Below are positions 14,681 to 27,321 of a stretch of DNA of 64,000 nucleotides, piece by piece. A program made the position numbers and the translations under genes. The notes under the pieces were generated by a model. The model worked only from the letters and a program-made list of their open reading frames with translations. It was not told where the DNA came from and did not search any database. The DNA comes from Patagioenas fasciata (lineage: Eukaryota > Chordata > Aves > Columbiformes > Columbidae): contig NC_092525.1 of NCBI RefSeq assembly GCF_037038585.1, forward strand, positions 20,046,867 to 20,110,866. Reading direction: 5' to 3'. Position 1 is the first letter of the stretch. Every line of letters starts with the position of its first letter.

Positions 14681-14688
14681 TACGTCAG
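14681..14688 (+). promoter_or_regulatory. JUN: CRE/ATF-like half site upstream of JUN
   Basis: The octamer tacgtcag contains the ACGTCA half of an ATF/CREB element and sits about 30 bp upstream of the distal TRE. It differs from the full palindromic CRE, so binding is only plausible. Confidence 0.35.
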
Positions 14689-14716
14689 CCCACAATGCCC
14701 CGAGCGGCCGCCAGCA

Positions 14717-14724
14717 TTACCTCA
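14717..14724 (+). promoter_or_regulatory. JUN: Distal jun2 TRE (TTACCTCA)
   Basis: The octamer TTACCTCA, in the context attacctcatccc, equals the distal jun2 element of the mammalian JUN promoter, bound by c-Jun/ATF2 heterodimers and involved in autoregulation. It lies about 146 bp upstream of the proximal site, somewhat further than in human. Confidence 0.8.
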
Positions 14725-14761
14725 TCCCACAAGGCCCCGCGCCGGCCCTGAGAAGCTTCTA

Positions 14762-14770
14762 GGGGCGGGG
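14762..14770 (+). promoter_or_regulatory. JUN: SP1-type GC box
   Basis: A ggggcgggg box lies between the distal and proximal TREs, where a GC box is also found in the mammalian JUN promoter. Confidence 0.7.
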
Positions 14771-14842
14771 TGGCCATGGCGACCGGCTCCGATGCACCGG
14801 GCCCGGCCAGCGGCCCGCCTCCCCCGGGAGAGGCGGCGGCAG

Positions 14843-14847
14843 CCAAT
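14843..14847 (+). promoter_or_regulatory. JUN: CCAAT box
   Basis: CCAAT in agccaatgggg lies 16 bp before the proximal TRE, in the CTF/NF-Y position known from the JUN promoter. Confidence 0.75.
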
Positions 14848-14862
14848 GGGGAGCCCGCGGGG

Positions 14863-14870
14863 TGACATCA
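14863..14870 (+). promoter_or_regulatory. JUN: Proximal jun1 TRE (TGACATCA)
   Basis: TGACATCA is the proximal AP-1/ATF element through which JUN regulates itself. In human it occupies about -71 to -64. The gap to the next (MEF2) site is 4 bp, the same as in human, which places the start site near 14934. Confidence 0.9.
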
Positions 14871-14874
14871 TGGG

Positions 14875-14884
14875 CTATTTTTAG
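14875..14884 (+). promoter_or_regulatory. JUN: MEF2 (RSRF) site of JUN promoter
   Basis: CTATTTTTAG fits the MEF2 consensus CTA(A/T)4TAG and sits where the human promoter has its RSRF/MEF2 site (about -59 to -50), a target of growth-factor and ERK5/p38 signalling. The promoter has no strong TATA box. Using the human spacing, transcription would start near 14934, giving a 5' UTR of about 455 bases; that position is inferred. Confidence 0.85.
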
Positions 14885-15388
14885 CGGGCTCCCGGTCGCT
14901 GATAAGTGAAGGGCTGCACGCCGTGAGCGGGCTCAGAGCGCGGGGCGGGCAGGCGGCAACAGAGCGAATCCAGCCGCCGAGTGGAGGCGAGTAGAGCGGG
15001 CACAGCGCGGCCGCGGTCAGCACAGCAGTGCGGAGCCGGGGAGGGCGCGCAGGAAGGCGGGGAAAGTACTTGCGGCAACTCGTGGCGCCGGAGCAGCGTC
15101 CCGACCCCGCGGCGGCAGCAGCAGCAGGAGGGCGGCGAGGCGCCCAGCTGAAGCCCCGGGCCGCCGGGCCAGGCGGACTCTCAGAGCGGCGGCGGCAGGG
15201 ACCGCGGGCCCGGCCCGCGCCGGGAGGACTCTCCGCGTCCGGCGAGAAGTAAGGCTCGGATTTCTCCTTCCTCCTTCCCTGCGCGGCCGGGAGGGTTCGG
15301 GTGGCCGCGCGGAGCGGAGCGCAAGCGGCGGCCGGGCAGCTTCTCCGCGCTGCCGCAGCTCCCGGCGCCACTCCGCGGACTGTGTTCT

Positions 15389-16333
15389 ATGAGTGCAAAG
15401 ATGGAGCCTACTTTCTACGAGGATGCCTTGAACGCCAGCTTCGTGCCGCCGGAGAGCGGCGGGTATGGATATAATAACGCCAAAGTGCTGAAGCAGAACA
15501 TGACGCTGAACCTGTCTGACCCATCCAGCAACCTGAAGCCGCACCTAAGGAACAAGAACGCCGACATCCTCACGTCCCCCGACGTGGGACTCCTGAAACT
15601 GGCCTCGCCTGAACTGGAGCGGCTCATCATCCAGTCCAGCAACGGGTTAATCACCACCACGCCGACCCCGACGCAGTTCCTCTGCCCCAAAAATGTTACC
15701 GACGAGCAAGAGGGGTTCGCGGAAGGCTTTGTGAGAGCCCTGGCGGAACTGCACAACCAGAACACTATGCCCAGCGTCACCTCCGCTGCTCAACCTGTTA
15801 ACAGCGGCATGGCACCTGTGTCCTCTATGGCCGGCAACAGCAGCTTCAACACGAATTTGCACAGCGAGCCGCCAGTGTACGCCAATCTCAGCAACTTCAA
15901 CCCCAACGCACTCAACTCTGCACCTAACTACAACGCAAACAGCATGGGCTATGCACCTCAGCATCACATAAACCCCCAGATGCCGGTGCAGCATCCCAGG
16001 CTTCAGGCTTTAAAAGAAGAGCCTCAGACTGTACCTGAAATGCCAGGAGAAACTCCTCCCCTGTCCCCTATTGACATGGAGTCACAGGAGAGAATCAAAG
16101 CTGAGAGGAAACGCATGAGAAACAGAATTGCAGCATCCAAATGCCGGAAAAGGAAGTTGGAAAGGATTGCCAGGTTGGAAGAAAAAGTGAAAACTTTGAA
16201 AGCCCAGAACTCAGAGCTGGCATCCACTGCCAACATGCTCAGAGAACAGGTTGCACAGCTTAAGCAGAAGGTCATGAACCATGTCAACAGCGGGTGCCAG
16301 CTAATGCTAACACAACAGTTGCAAACATTTTGA
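15389..16333 (+). CDS. JUN: Transcription factor c-Jun (AP-1 subunit)
   Basis: This is an intact, intronless 314-codon gene. c-Jun is a nuclear bZIP factor that dimerises with FOS, ATF or JUN proteins and binds TRE/CRE sites. The JNK-docking delta region lies at about residues 30-57. JNK phosphosites are present at Ser63 (TSPD), Ser73 (ASPE), Thr91 and Thr93. A KEEP sumoylation motif and the GETPPLSP cluster (GSK3 and priming sites) precede the DNA-binding region, with [12 protein letters not shown] at its core and the redox cysteine in SKC. A leucine zipper and the end QLQTF follow. Length and sequence match avian c-Jun; a few residues differ from other birds (for example Asn37). The first ATG has a weak context (T at -3), while a second in-frame ATG at codon 5 (A at -3, G at +4) is stronger, as in mammals. 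No lesion is seen. Confidence 0.99.
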   Translation: MSAKMEPTFYEDALNASFVPPESGGYGYNNAKVLKQNMTLNLSDPSSNLKPHLRNKNADILTSPDVGLLKLASPELERLIIQSSNGLITTTPTPTQFLCPKNVTDEQEGFAEGFVRALAELHNQNTMPSVTSAAQPVNSGMAPVSSMAGNSSFNTNLHSEPPVYANLSNFNPNALNSAPNYNANSMGYAPQHHINPQMPVQHPRLQALKEEPQTVPEMPGETPPLSPIDMESQERIKAERKRMRNRIAASKCRKRKLERIARLEEKVKTLKAQNSELASTANMLREQVAQLKQKVMNHVNSGCQLMLTQQLQTF

Positions 16334-16790
16334 AGAGACTGTCTTAAGTGAGAACTGTGGTATAGCTAAAACAAAAACCCAAAAGTGGCAGATGCATAAA
16401 GCTGATGGGGAAAGCTGAAAGGCTCAGTCCTGCCTGTGCTCTGCAAAGCGCATGTGTGGAAAGACTGGCGAGCCTTCAGCTCGAGTTAGTGGTGAAGTGG
16501 CCAGCACCACTCTGAGAAGTGCTATTCCTGCCCAGATGAGATGTCAGATCTTCGTTTAACATTGACCAAGACCTGCATGGACCTAACATTCAATGATCAT
16601 TCAGTATTAAGGTTAAACTGCAATAGAAACTGTAGATTGCTTTATGTAGTATTCCTTAAAAAAAAAAAAAAAAGTGGGAGGGAGGTTTGTGGGAGGCTGA
16701 TAAACAAAAAAGAACTGTTCTGCCTGCCTTCAAGTAAATTGTGTATGTACATATCTTTTTTATTTTATTTTATGAAAGTTGATAATTGTC

Positions 16791-16796
16791 AATAAA
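16791..16796 (+). terminator. JUN: Proximal poly(A) signal of JUN
   Basis: AATAAA in gtcaataaactactt, about 460 bases after the stop codon; this hexamer and its flanks are conserved in human JUN. Confidence 0.85.
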
Positions 16797-16909
16797 CTAC
16801 TTCATGACTTTGTAAGTTATTTTTATGTTGTTTATTTGGGCACTGCCCAGTATTGTTTGTAAATAAGAGGCTTTTTTTTTTTTTTTAGCACTCTGAGTTT
16901 ACCATTTGT

Positions 16910-16915
16910 AATAAA
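16910..16915 (+). terminator. JUN: Distal poly(A) signal of JUN
   Basis: AATAAA in gtaataaagtataat, 119 bases after the first signal and followed by a U-rich element; it is also conserved in human. Tandem signals imply two mRNA 3' ends. Confidence 0.85.
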
Positions 16916-19900
16916 GTATAATTTTTTTAATGTTTCTGTTTCTGGAGAAAAAATCTAGAAGGTTCTATTATATTTAAGAAAAATAAAATAATTGAAATGC
17001 ATTTCCCCCTCACACTTTTTTTTTGTTAGTACCTGAGTTGGGAAAATGCTCTTTATGCTAAGTTTTAAAGGGTAAGGATTATGTTAGACTCACTATGTAA
17101 CTACAGGCGTGTCCTGGAGAATGTGAGGAGAAGGAGAAGCCAGATTCTGATGACCAAACTAATACGACTTTTTGAATTGTTCTGAAGCTGTAGTTCCCCA
17201 ATCATAACCTGAGTAGCTTGCTGGCGCTATTCTAGTGACCTGGTTTAGCCAGCTAATGTCAAACAGGTTGTAGAGTGGTAGAAAGGCAGTGTAAGAAATT
17301 GCTCCATAATTGGAGCAACTGGCTGCTTGACCTGACATGCTTTCATGCTTTTTATTAAATTAATGTCCTCAAGAAGATAAGGCAAGTGACTTTATTAAAA
17401 AAAAAAAAAAAGTGCTATAGCCTTAAAAAATAGAAACATTTACCTTTATTCCTGTGTGTCTTCCCATGTAGGAGGTGATCTTTGTTTATGACAATACTGC
17501 TGTCAACAGGAAAACAATTCTATAACCCTTTCCCTGTCTTGATCCTTTCCCTTTTGGGTGTTACTCTGGGTTCTAAACTTTTTAGCAATTGAAAAGCTGT
17601 GAAAACTGAACCTAGTGCAACATGAAAAGTGCAGTTCGTTGAAAAACAGCAACTCCTGTTCCTTGTTTTCAGCAACTTTTTAAAAATAGCAGCTTCTCTC
17701 GCACTTCCCATGTATTTTTTAGAAAAATAATCTTGGTTTTTAGTGACACTATAAATATATACCTGAGAAACTTGCTACTTAACTCATGGGGGGGGGGAAC
17801 AATTATTATACCAGGATTTTCAACACTGTACCAAATTCATTTAGTTCAATAAGCATATATTTTAAAGGAGACCAGATGTTTTCCTGCTTGCTGTCTAGAG
17901 CCAAACATCTAAGAGGAAATGGATAGTATCAAAAGATAGCCAGAAAATATTAGAAATTGGCTATTAGTGAATGCTAGTATTTTTAGAGCAGGCAGTCTTA
18001 AAAATGTGTTTTTTCCTTAGAATAGGAATAAGGATAATTTTAGCTGAAGTGAGAGTTTTATTTAAGGTCACTTCACAAGATTACATCAATGGAGATACAT
18101 ATACACTTTTACTGTTACCAAAATGATACCCTGAATCTTGCAACTACTGTGGGTCACATCCTTACAGGAAGCTTAGAAGTATCCTTCCTCTAATTTTTTT
18201 TTTCCTACTCCCATATTATATGCATTTTATCATGATGGGTTGTTTTAATCTTTAAAATATAATAATATGGTAATCTCCTTTCACAGCATAATCCAAGTGT
18301 CAAGGTAGGCACTGTTTAGGTGGTGTTTGCTGCTGTCAGAGGAATACAACTGTAATAACACCAACCAAACAAAGGGTTACTAGGAGGATACTGTAGTTTG
18401 CCAAGAGTACATTCTGCTGATGTCAGCAACCCGGAAGGTAAGTTGATTTTGACCATATGTAGGAATAGACAGCAGAGGGATAATACACAGCATTGCTGGG
18501 TGTGGTTTTACAGGGATTTAGCAAGTGCCAACTAGCAAAATAAGCAGGGCAAGGAGATAAATTACATGCAAAGGTGCATGTTTAACTCCCAACAGTGCTG
18601 GGTTATGGAATTGATGTTACTAGCAAGCATTTTGCTTAATGACCTAATTACGTAAAAAATAAATACATTATATAAAATACTATGTTAATTAAATGCAGCT
18701 GAGTGACAGTCTGCTCCACCCTATCCTAATACGCACACAGAGACATTTAGCGTTGCAGTTATGTGTTTTCTCTCTCAAGGATGACATTCTGTAGCACAGG
18801 CAAAGAAGTTACTGCGTAATAGCACAGCTAGTTAAGTGGGCATCCTCTAACGGGTTGGCTTCTGAGCCATGAGTTCCTTGACTTGGTCCAGCTCAGGAGG
18901 TACTGGTGTCCCATCACGGAATCTGCTGTTAAACAAGGCGTTTTAATGCCAGCGATGCAGTTTCACAAGGAGAAGAGGGGCGACTACGCTGAACACTTTC
19001 TTTGGTCCCACAGCTCGTTTGAACATCAGGCCTAAGACAAGGCAAAGTAAGTTTATGTTCCCTCCACCTCCATCTGTTTTGTAAACAGTGTGGTGGGCTA
19101 CGAATTAAGCACTCTTCGTATATTACTGGATCACTCGGTGATCAATATGCACAACTGTAATTAAAGACGTGCATGCATTTGTATGTGGTGAAATGCAAAG
19201 TTTTAATGGTTACTTAACTGCTGAGATTAAAATTGCTTAATGCATTATGTGCCTTACTACTATAAGGAATGGTCAGGTCTCTTTGAGATTCAGAGAGAAA
19301 CTCTCTTTTTGTTGCCCCAGCTGTACTCACAAGGGAATATTTTGCAAATAACAGCATTGTGAACATGTATTTTGTTTGGCTGTGCGTGTTGTCAACGGAT
19401 TCAGGAAGTGAAGTCAGAAAAGGCAGGGTTTCAAACAGGGCAGGCTACACAGAACTGCCTAGGCAAAGAGCCTCTAATCAGAACAACATGTTTGGGACAC
19501 AGAAATACTAATTAGAATTTGGGTCTGTACTAAACCAAACAAAATCCTCACACTTCTATTCCATGAACAGAAGTGAGCTACATGAGGGGTTTGGCCATGA
19601 TGTCTCACTGAATAATTTTAAATCCAAAGTAGCTGTCATTACAGAAATAACAGTAACAATCTAACTTTTTCTACGGTGGGAAAGAGTTACATACCAAGAA
19701 GTTTCAGAACACAGTAGCAGTTACTAATAGACTCCCCATTCTTGAATTGCCTACATTTCCTGACCTCAAAACACGGCACTTTACATATCAGTCTAAGGCA
19801 GCACATACCCATTTAACAATGAAGTCTGGAGACCAAGAGATGCCTTAGCTATCTTTCCATCTTACAGGAAGTTGTCAAGAAATCCAGATAATATCCCTCC

Positions 19901-22900
19901 AAACCTATTGGAAAAAGAACTGCCAGTTTTTTTTTCCCATGCAGAAGCCTATGAAATCCATTCTAATAATTACTTTCTGAAAAAAGTATATAGGCCTTTC
20001 AATGAAGTACATTGCTGCATAAGCATTAATGATCTTACCCCACAACTCTGCAGGAAGCAAAGAATCTAACTTACAGACACGCAGGCTACTATACATCAGG
20101 CTTACATCATTTATCTAGTATCGCACAGCACTTACGGACACTGCACGGTGGAGTGTGGAGCCTGAACCAGTGTCAAAATCAGAAGTTATAGAGCTGGATC
20201 CACACAATGCTCTGCCTGAGCCAATAACCCTGACCAAGGCTCTGGGGTTATCAGTCCAGGTAGCATCACTGCATCGACTGTGGAGGTAGATGGACCAGCT
20301 CAGGCTGGAACAAGCTCGGGCATCGGTAGAGTGCACCACAGAGTATGGTGTACCATGTCCATGAGAAGCACAAGGCAGAACTGAAAAAAAAAAACCCTCT
20401 ATCTTTAATATCAAGCCTAGCGCTTTCTCTGTTTTCCATCTCTTCCTCTCTAGCCCTATCCCTAAGACTTAGGTGTAACAGTGTAGGGTTACCCACATCA
20501 AGAAACTAAAACCAGTTCAGGCAAAGCTCACTGTGTAGAAAAAAAAGGTTGCAAACATCATAAGCAAACACAAAACATTGCTGACAGGCAGATGGACAGC
20601 AAGGAAATAATATTTGAAATTATCACATACACAAACCCATTATGAAACAGAATATATCTTAGTAACATCTAGCATTAGGCTAGGGACAGAAACAAGGTAG
20701 TATTAGCCTTCCAACCAAAGCAAAGAAAAATTAAAAATGAAGGTGGTTTGCTTTTTGAGACAGTAATACTTCCAGGAAAGCGCTTGTTCTTTAGAATTAC
20801 ACACACTGCCAACACCAGTGTCTGCACCCAAGGACTGGTCGCAATCCTAATTCTACACATATACATTATTGTTGAGATGACATTATAATATATCCTCTGA
20901 ACAGAGAATGGTGCTTCTTACAAAGAGAACTTGTAGAAAGTCATCATATAATTTACCATGAAAGCCTTTGACTACTTAAACAGTTTTAGAGTGGTTTTGC
21001 ACAGCAGGGCCCTTTTTTTCCAATTTTGCACATTATTCTTGGCAGTACATTTTTGTTAAGGAACAATGGAGCTACAAAAATCAAATTAGCTGTTCACCAT
21101 GGTCCCTTCTGTCCTTAAATATTCTGAAATACTAGAAACACAGTTACAATGGGGAAGAATGCCTTTATAAAAAGTTGACTAAATATTGAAAGCACTGCTA
21201 ATTTTCTTAGTTATGGAGTGACAACAGACATTAGGAGAAAAGAAAACAAAAACCTAATTCACAAAAAATAATGAAGTGAGTGACCTATTTCTGAAATCCA
21301 ATACAGAACTTGATAGGTTATAATGGACCTGATCAATCCAAATCTCTACAAAATACCTAGAAACTAGCTCTGTAAACAAAAGTGGAGGAAGAACTAATAT
21401 TTCTTTTCCTCGGTCTCACAATTATTTTTGAGCCTTGCATTCTCCAAGGAATCTTCAGGCTGATTTCTTAAACAAAAGCACCAATGACTTGGTAGAAATT
21501 CCTCTGAATTGTGAGCTTTGTTCTTTATTCTCTTTTAAATTAAAACAAATTCCTGTGAAACCTGGCAGCATAACACCGAAGACGTGGGAAACAGGACACA
21601 ATTCCAGCAGGTGGAGCTCAAAAGCAAACAGTCCTGGAACAAGCTGCACAGATGTCTGCAACAGGAGCTTTTGCACAGATGATGGTGTAGTAGCCAGAAA
21701 AGTCTTCAGATGAAAGTCACCGTCATGCAAATGTACTAAAAAAGATTAACAGCTTCCCTGTTCCCCAATCCTGCATCATTTTAATCATGGAATAATCAGT
21801 TATTTCAGAGGACACTAAGGGTTCAAAAAACAGTGCCCATGGCTATTTTCCAGAATTCTCATCCACACGATTCACCAATGGGCACGACTTTAAGATATCT
21901 GCTGTTGTCATGGAGGTAAGAAGTTTTGAATTGCCACTGAATGGGTTACCAATAGGTTTAAAAGCATGGCTTAGCACTACCAAAATTGGAGCCTACCTAT
22001 TTGGAGTGATGTGATTCTCAAAGTTGCTGACCTCTGTGTCACTACAAATCAAAGCACCTTGGCAACTATGAAAATTTCATTTTCATTTGTGTCCAAAAGT
22101 AGTTCTAGAACTTTTAACGGTGTTAAAAATTGTGAGCTAGTGCATCTACCTCACAAGCTCTGGTTCTTGTTTTATTTTCACCTTGAGAAGTCAAACACAT
22201 AAAGTTCCTTTTTAAATGAAGCCATAACATGTTAATGATATAGCTCAGGTTTTCTTCAGTTTTAACTCCTGATGCCTAAGTTATGTAGCTAGGTTAGGAG
22301 GCACCACAGGTTCTCCTTATCGTTAAAAGAAAAGAACAGGCTTCTTCAGAGAGTGATCTGGGTAAACTAAATTGCTAGTTGGAAATGCCTATGCCTCAGC
22401 AGTCTACTTTTTTTAACTTGGGAGCCTCTAGTCATATATGAAGAAAACAGAGTGTAATGATTACCTCATTAGCATCAGGAGATACCTCCTTCTACTAAAC
22501 AGAAAAGTTCTGCAAATATCCACCACGTTAGTGCTCAACAAATTTCTGTATGCAAAGTTTTACTCTACTGCATCATATATATAATGTATGCTCTTTTTTT
22601 TTCCTATAAAAACACTAAGGTACCCCAAACATTAACTGTTCAAAACTCCTCAGAAGAAATAATTAAACCCAAGACTTACTCTGAACCCTCTAGTGGTGCA
22701 TCAGGGCCCTAATCAAGATACGATCTTTATCATGCTAAATAATTACCAAGTGTCTAACCCAAATACCTGAAGGGAAAATAACGAACCCAAATTCTCAAGG
22801 CAAAATCCATCTCTAAGTTTTCTTGTTTGGCTTTGCTGTCATACAGATTGTCTGTCCTTTCTGCTTCCTGACTGAACCAGACAAAGTAGTTCTAAATATA

Positions 22901-22935
22901 TTCTAATTAGTTAACATAGTGCTTTTATATGCAAA

Positions 22936-22962
22936 ATTTAATAAATAAATAAATAAATAAAC
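22936..22962 (+). repeat. (AAAT)n microsatellite
   Basis: Six to seven uninterrupted aaat/ataa units, followed directly by a short CA-rich stretch. It is likely polymorphic in length. Confidence 0.9.
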
Positions 22963-25900
22963 AGACACACACAAAAAAAAACCCACACACAACACAATAT
23001 GACACTGTGCACTAAGTATAGCTGACTTCAGTACTGACAGCACAGGTTACAGTTAGTCTGCAACAAGGTTCTGACCAAAGCTAGCCCTGGAAAAAGTAAA
23101 GAGCAAAGTTTCCTTCTTTAAAATGATGGAATGTGAACAGAATTTAGTGGTCTTTGGTCAGGTTCCTTCGCCTTGAAGCAGAGATTTCTAAGATTTTCTG
23201 TCTTAGCAGTGCAGTACTTCAGGTAGCAGCACATCTTTCTCTGATTTCCTACCACATTAGGCTGTGACCTGTGGAAAAGCAGGCTGTTTTTCCCTATGCA
23301 GATTAATCTGTGCTTTCAATATATTAACTTGGTTAGAGACTTCTGAATTTTATTTCCCATTTCTTCTTTCTCCAAACCACCTAAGTATATTTAGGGAAGT
23401 GCCCCAACTAAGCTTCACAACTACTGACATTTTTTGCTTCTGTGTAATTTTGCAAAAGTAACAATAAAGTTGACCAATTTGATTCTTTCTCAAAATACTG
23501 ATTGACAGTCACAAAAAAAGTAGTACAAGTCCAAAGGATGTCGGATATACCAGTTTGGGAAATCAGGCCACTGATAAGTATTGGAAAGAAAACATGTTTA
23601 AAAATCATACTATCTTATGTTGGGAAACAGGGATGTCAGAATTTCCAGAGCAGAAAGAAAGAAAATGAGCAAGGGCAAAACATTTTGTCCCAAGGGATTT
23701 TTTTTCTTATCAGGAATTTACTTAGGCTCAGACCAAAGTTTTATTTGCATAAGAAAATTACATGGCTCTAGCTCTTTAAAAACCGATTGTTTCAAACTGC
23801 TACACAAGCATGCACAGTCTTACTTTACTGATTTTGATATATATTAGATCTTTGGTGCATTACCTCGAGTAGCTTTAGCTGTGGTGTTTTGAGAAGCTAC
23901 CAATAAAGCAGTTTAGGTTTATAGGCCCATTTGCGGAGGGCAGCTGCTGAACAGTTGGCCAGTGCTGCTCCAAAGGCTCTGCTGCCAGGCGAGCACTGAC
24001 AGATCTGCCTCCTGGCCTATGGGGAGCTCAGCTTTGATGCGTGTAAGCATTTTTTTCCCACCGGTGCCAGCCTGGGCAGCCACCTTTCCCCTCCTCTTTT
24101 GTCTCTTCCACCCCCTCATTTGTGCTGGTAGCACTTTTTGGAATATTGCAGGATACTTCTTTTAATCTGTATTGCTTCCCTTATTTGGTTAACTCCACAA
24201 GTCTACAAACACCTGAAATGATGGGGAGCAATAGGGGAGGTGGAACATAAATGCAGGTATGAGCAGTAGGGATGTGGCATCTTCTGACAGAAATGCTCAC
24301 CAACAATCTTCAAATTACCAGAGATTGAGTCAGAACTTTTAAATTAATTCTTCCCAATCTAAACTACACTACTAAAATGCCTGGGCAGATTTTGCATCAG
24401 TTTCAATAACTTAATTCGAATTCACACTTTTGGTTAAACAAGCTCAATTTCCCATATGGACAAACCTATAAAACGTGGTTTGAGTTTCACAGTGAACATT
24501 TTTTCATGCACCCATTAACTTGAACAAGAACTGTGAGTCCTTAATATACCTGCTTATAAAACTGTTTATGTTAGATGACTAACTTTATGCATATATATTT
24601 AAAATTATTTAAGAGGGCAGTGAGGTTATTATTCAAAGTCTTATAAATGGAGTATCTTGCACATGTTCCTGATATTGGTTTCCATGTCTGTTTTGAATTT
24701 ACTCACAAAATACACCAGCACACCTCAAATTAGTTTCAAGCTATTTCCTTGCTCTCCTTTGTTTACTGTGTTATCATTCTTCTGTGCAGAAATTGCTTCT
24801 GTGTTTCTCACTGGACAGGAAATGCCAGATTGGCAATAACAGAAAGGCTTGGGTTTTAACTTAATGTTAACTGTTGTTTCTTCCATGGTTATGTGCCCTT
24901 GTGATGAATGTGGCAACTTGTTTAACAAAATGCTCTCACAGTTGCTATCTATAATACCTATTTGCTCCTATTATAGCAAAGCCAGTTACATTTCCAATCC
25001 ATCTCTAAAGGTAACAATGACAAAGTATGATGACAAAAGCAACAAAGCAATAAGCTCAGGAAAGCAAAGATCTTACAAAGTTATCCTTTTCCTGTTAAAC
25101 AGCTTGATTACCAAATCTGTTGCAAATTAGGAACACCAGCATCTCCGGTGAAGAATAATGCCTGCTGATTTTCCAAAGCCTTTCTAATGGTATTCTCTCC
25201 TCATAGTCCCACACATGATTTTTCTGTAACCACTGATCATGGGAAGTACAAGTGAGATCTACAGTGCAGAAGCGAAGTACTGAACTTAATTCTCCCTATT
25301 TCCAGGCAGTCCAGGTTTTGGCTTAAAAAACAAAACCAAAAAGCTCCAAACCAAAGAAGTATGTCTTGGCTTTAATCCTCTCTCTGTTTTGGATCTTCAG
25401 AATAATATTGACTTAATAGAGATCTACACTCTGACTTAAATGACTGTATGATTCTGTGAGTCTACCCAATAATTCAGTAAGCTAAGGCAGTCTGTTCCCT
25501 AACAGTCTATGAGTTGAAAAAGTGAAGTTTTGTAAGCATAGGCCAAAAACAAACAGAAACTCTCCATGTAGCCAGTGAAAAAAATAATTTTTGCCTATAC
25601 AACCAGAAATGTTTATTTGTAGTGGTAAGGTTCCAAAGAACATACAAAGGGCTCTTGAAATTCGTAAGAAGAGTCAGAATAAAAGTAGAACTCTCAAATA
25701 CTGAGAATGTTTAATGGCTTTCCATTTCTTTTATTGTCATCCATCAGTATTTGCATAATCTAAAGCATATCACCTATGACCAATTACATAAAATGTATTC
25801 TGATTAATGTAATAAATCACGTTAAACTATATTTAAACATTGCTGTATTTTGATCTAAACCTGGAGTACTATGATTCACAGCATTACCAAAAAACTCTAT

Positions 25901-27289
25901 GATTCTTTAAGTTCATTTGCTCAATATATGCTTGCCATGCCTAACATCACAAGCCTCATCCTGATCTTGAATTTAGCCATTATTTGATACTTCGTGCTCT
26001 GGGATTCCTTTCTTAAGTCTGAAAACTTAATTTAAGCCAGCTGTTCCACAATAACTCAACATGTGTGGGATTTTCCCACTAAATGAAAATGATAACAAGG
26101 ATTTTTTTTTTTTTTGTTAAGATTTATAATATCTTTAGACAAAGAAGGTATCAAAGTTGGTTCACCCATGTAATATGAAAATGAACCCGTGCACCACAGC
26201 TGTATTTGTTACTTTCATACCTTGACCATGTTATGGTTTAGTTTACAAAGTTATGTTGCTTTTTTAGCTTCCCATTTTTACTGAGCTAAACAGTTTGATG
26301 CTGATGATTAACATGTGAATATTAACATATTTGCCCTTTCAGCATCATGGTCTGAGCCATTCTTTAAGGCAGGAGCATGCCGCTGGCACTGAAGTTCACG
26401 TGCCATAAATCCTCCTCTGAGCACCATGGTAGTGCCACTGCCATTCACACACTACCATCACAGCAAATTGCTCTTTGTAGTAATCTGCTGGTGTATGTAC
26501 ATACACATATGCATCTATAGAATGCTACCAGTGTATTATTAAAATACAGAAAACTTTTGCAGTGAAATATAGTTTTTCAATATCATTTTGATCACAAGAA
26601 ATTGGGAAATGGGTTCTATTAAAAAAAAAAGAAAAAAAGCACTGTCGTATCAGATGCAATAGCATGTAAAGGGTTAAAAATCAATGCAGTATTTAAGAGT
26701 AACAGAATATTTTCCTGTAAACTCCTTCTATGGTGTGATCTAGGGGAAGGTCCAACTTAAATGCTGGATGTTCATACAGGATTTCCTATGACTAATGCTG
26801 TCAGCATTCAAAACTTTTGATTTAAAATGTGGGTGTTCTGCACAGATAGGAAACCTACCATTTAAAATTTCTTATTCTAAAATGAATGAAAATCACTCTG
26901 ATTTTCAGATTCATTTTCTGTGCGTGGAATGATAGCATAAAATAAGGAAGTCACTAAGTGGCATATGCTGGGGTTGCCTGCCAAGCTCTTACACAAGGCT
27001 TGTGTATCTGGATAGGATTCACAGGAAGCTTGTATAGGAAGGCCTTTTCCTTCCTTATTTTTGAAAAGCTTTGTTGGATGGAAATTATGTCAGTGAGTCA
27101 AAGAGGGGAAGGGGGAACAAACTGCCATCCTGGTGGTTTTGGTGCCAATCCATGCAAAACTGAAAATCACATCTAGATAACATTAATGCAACCCATTGTA
27201 AAATAAACTAACAAAAAACAAGCCTACAGAGCACAAAACATGTTTAACAGTTTTTTATTTAAAAGATTCAAAAATAAAGTAATACAGGT

Positions 27290-27321
27290 ACCAAACCAAA
27301 ACAGCACCAAACCAAAACAGC
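27290..27321 (+). repeat. 16-bp direct tandem duplication
   Basis: The unit accaaaccaaaacagc occurs twice back to back. Similar small duplications occur at 9915-9940, 39424-39462 and 41079-41139 (the last two with a few spacer bases), consistent with replication slippage. Confidence 0.8.

Larger units (their letters stand above)
13850..15480. promoter_or_regulatory. JUN: CpG island of JUN
   Basis: Base composition changes abruptly from AT-rich to strongly GC-rich with abundant CpG at about 13.85 kb and stays so through the 5' UTR and first codons of JUN. Long open frames on both strands here (for example 13826-14695 on the minus strand) are what is expected from few A/T-containing stop codons; they show arginine/proline/glycine/alanine-rich composition and no domain. 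The island extends about 1 kb upstream of the inferred JUN start site, compatible with divergent transcription, which the sequence cannot prove. Confidence 0.85.
16334..16935 (+). other. JUN: JUN 3' UTR
   Basis: After the TGA stop come about 600 bases that closely resemble the vertebrate JUN 3' UTR, notably the block at 16741-16925 with caataaactacttcatgac and gggcactgcccagtattg. U-rich and AU-rich stretches (for example 16757-16775) fit the known short half-life of JUN mRNA. Two poly(A) signals are present at 16791 and 16910. Confidence 0.85.

Noticed and set aside
13826-14695. 289-codon minus-strand open frame and overlapping plus-strand frames in the JUN CpG island
   Set aside because: Composition is Arg/Pro/Gly/Ala-rich with no domain. 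Long frames on several strands at once are expected in GC-rich DNA.
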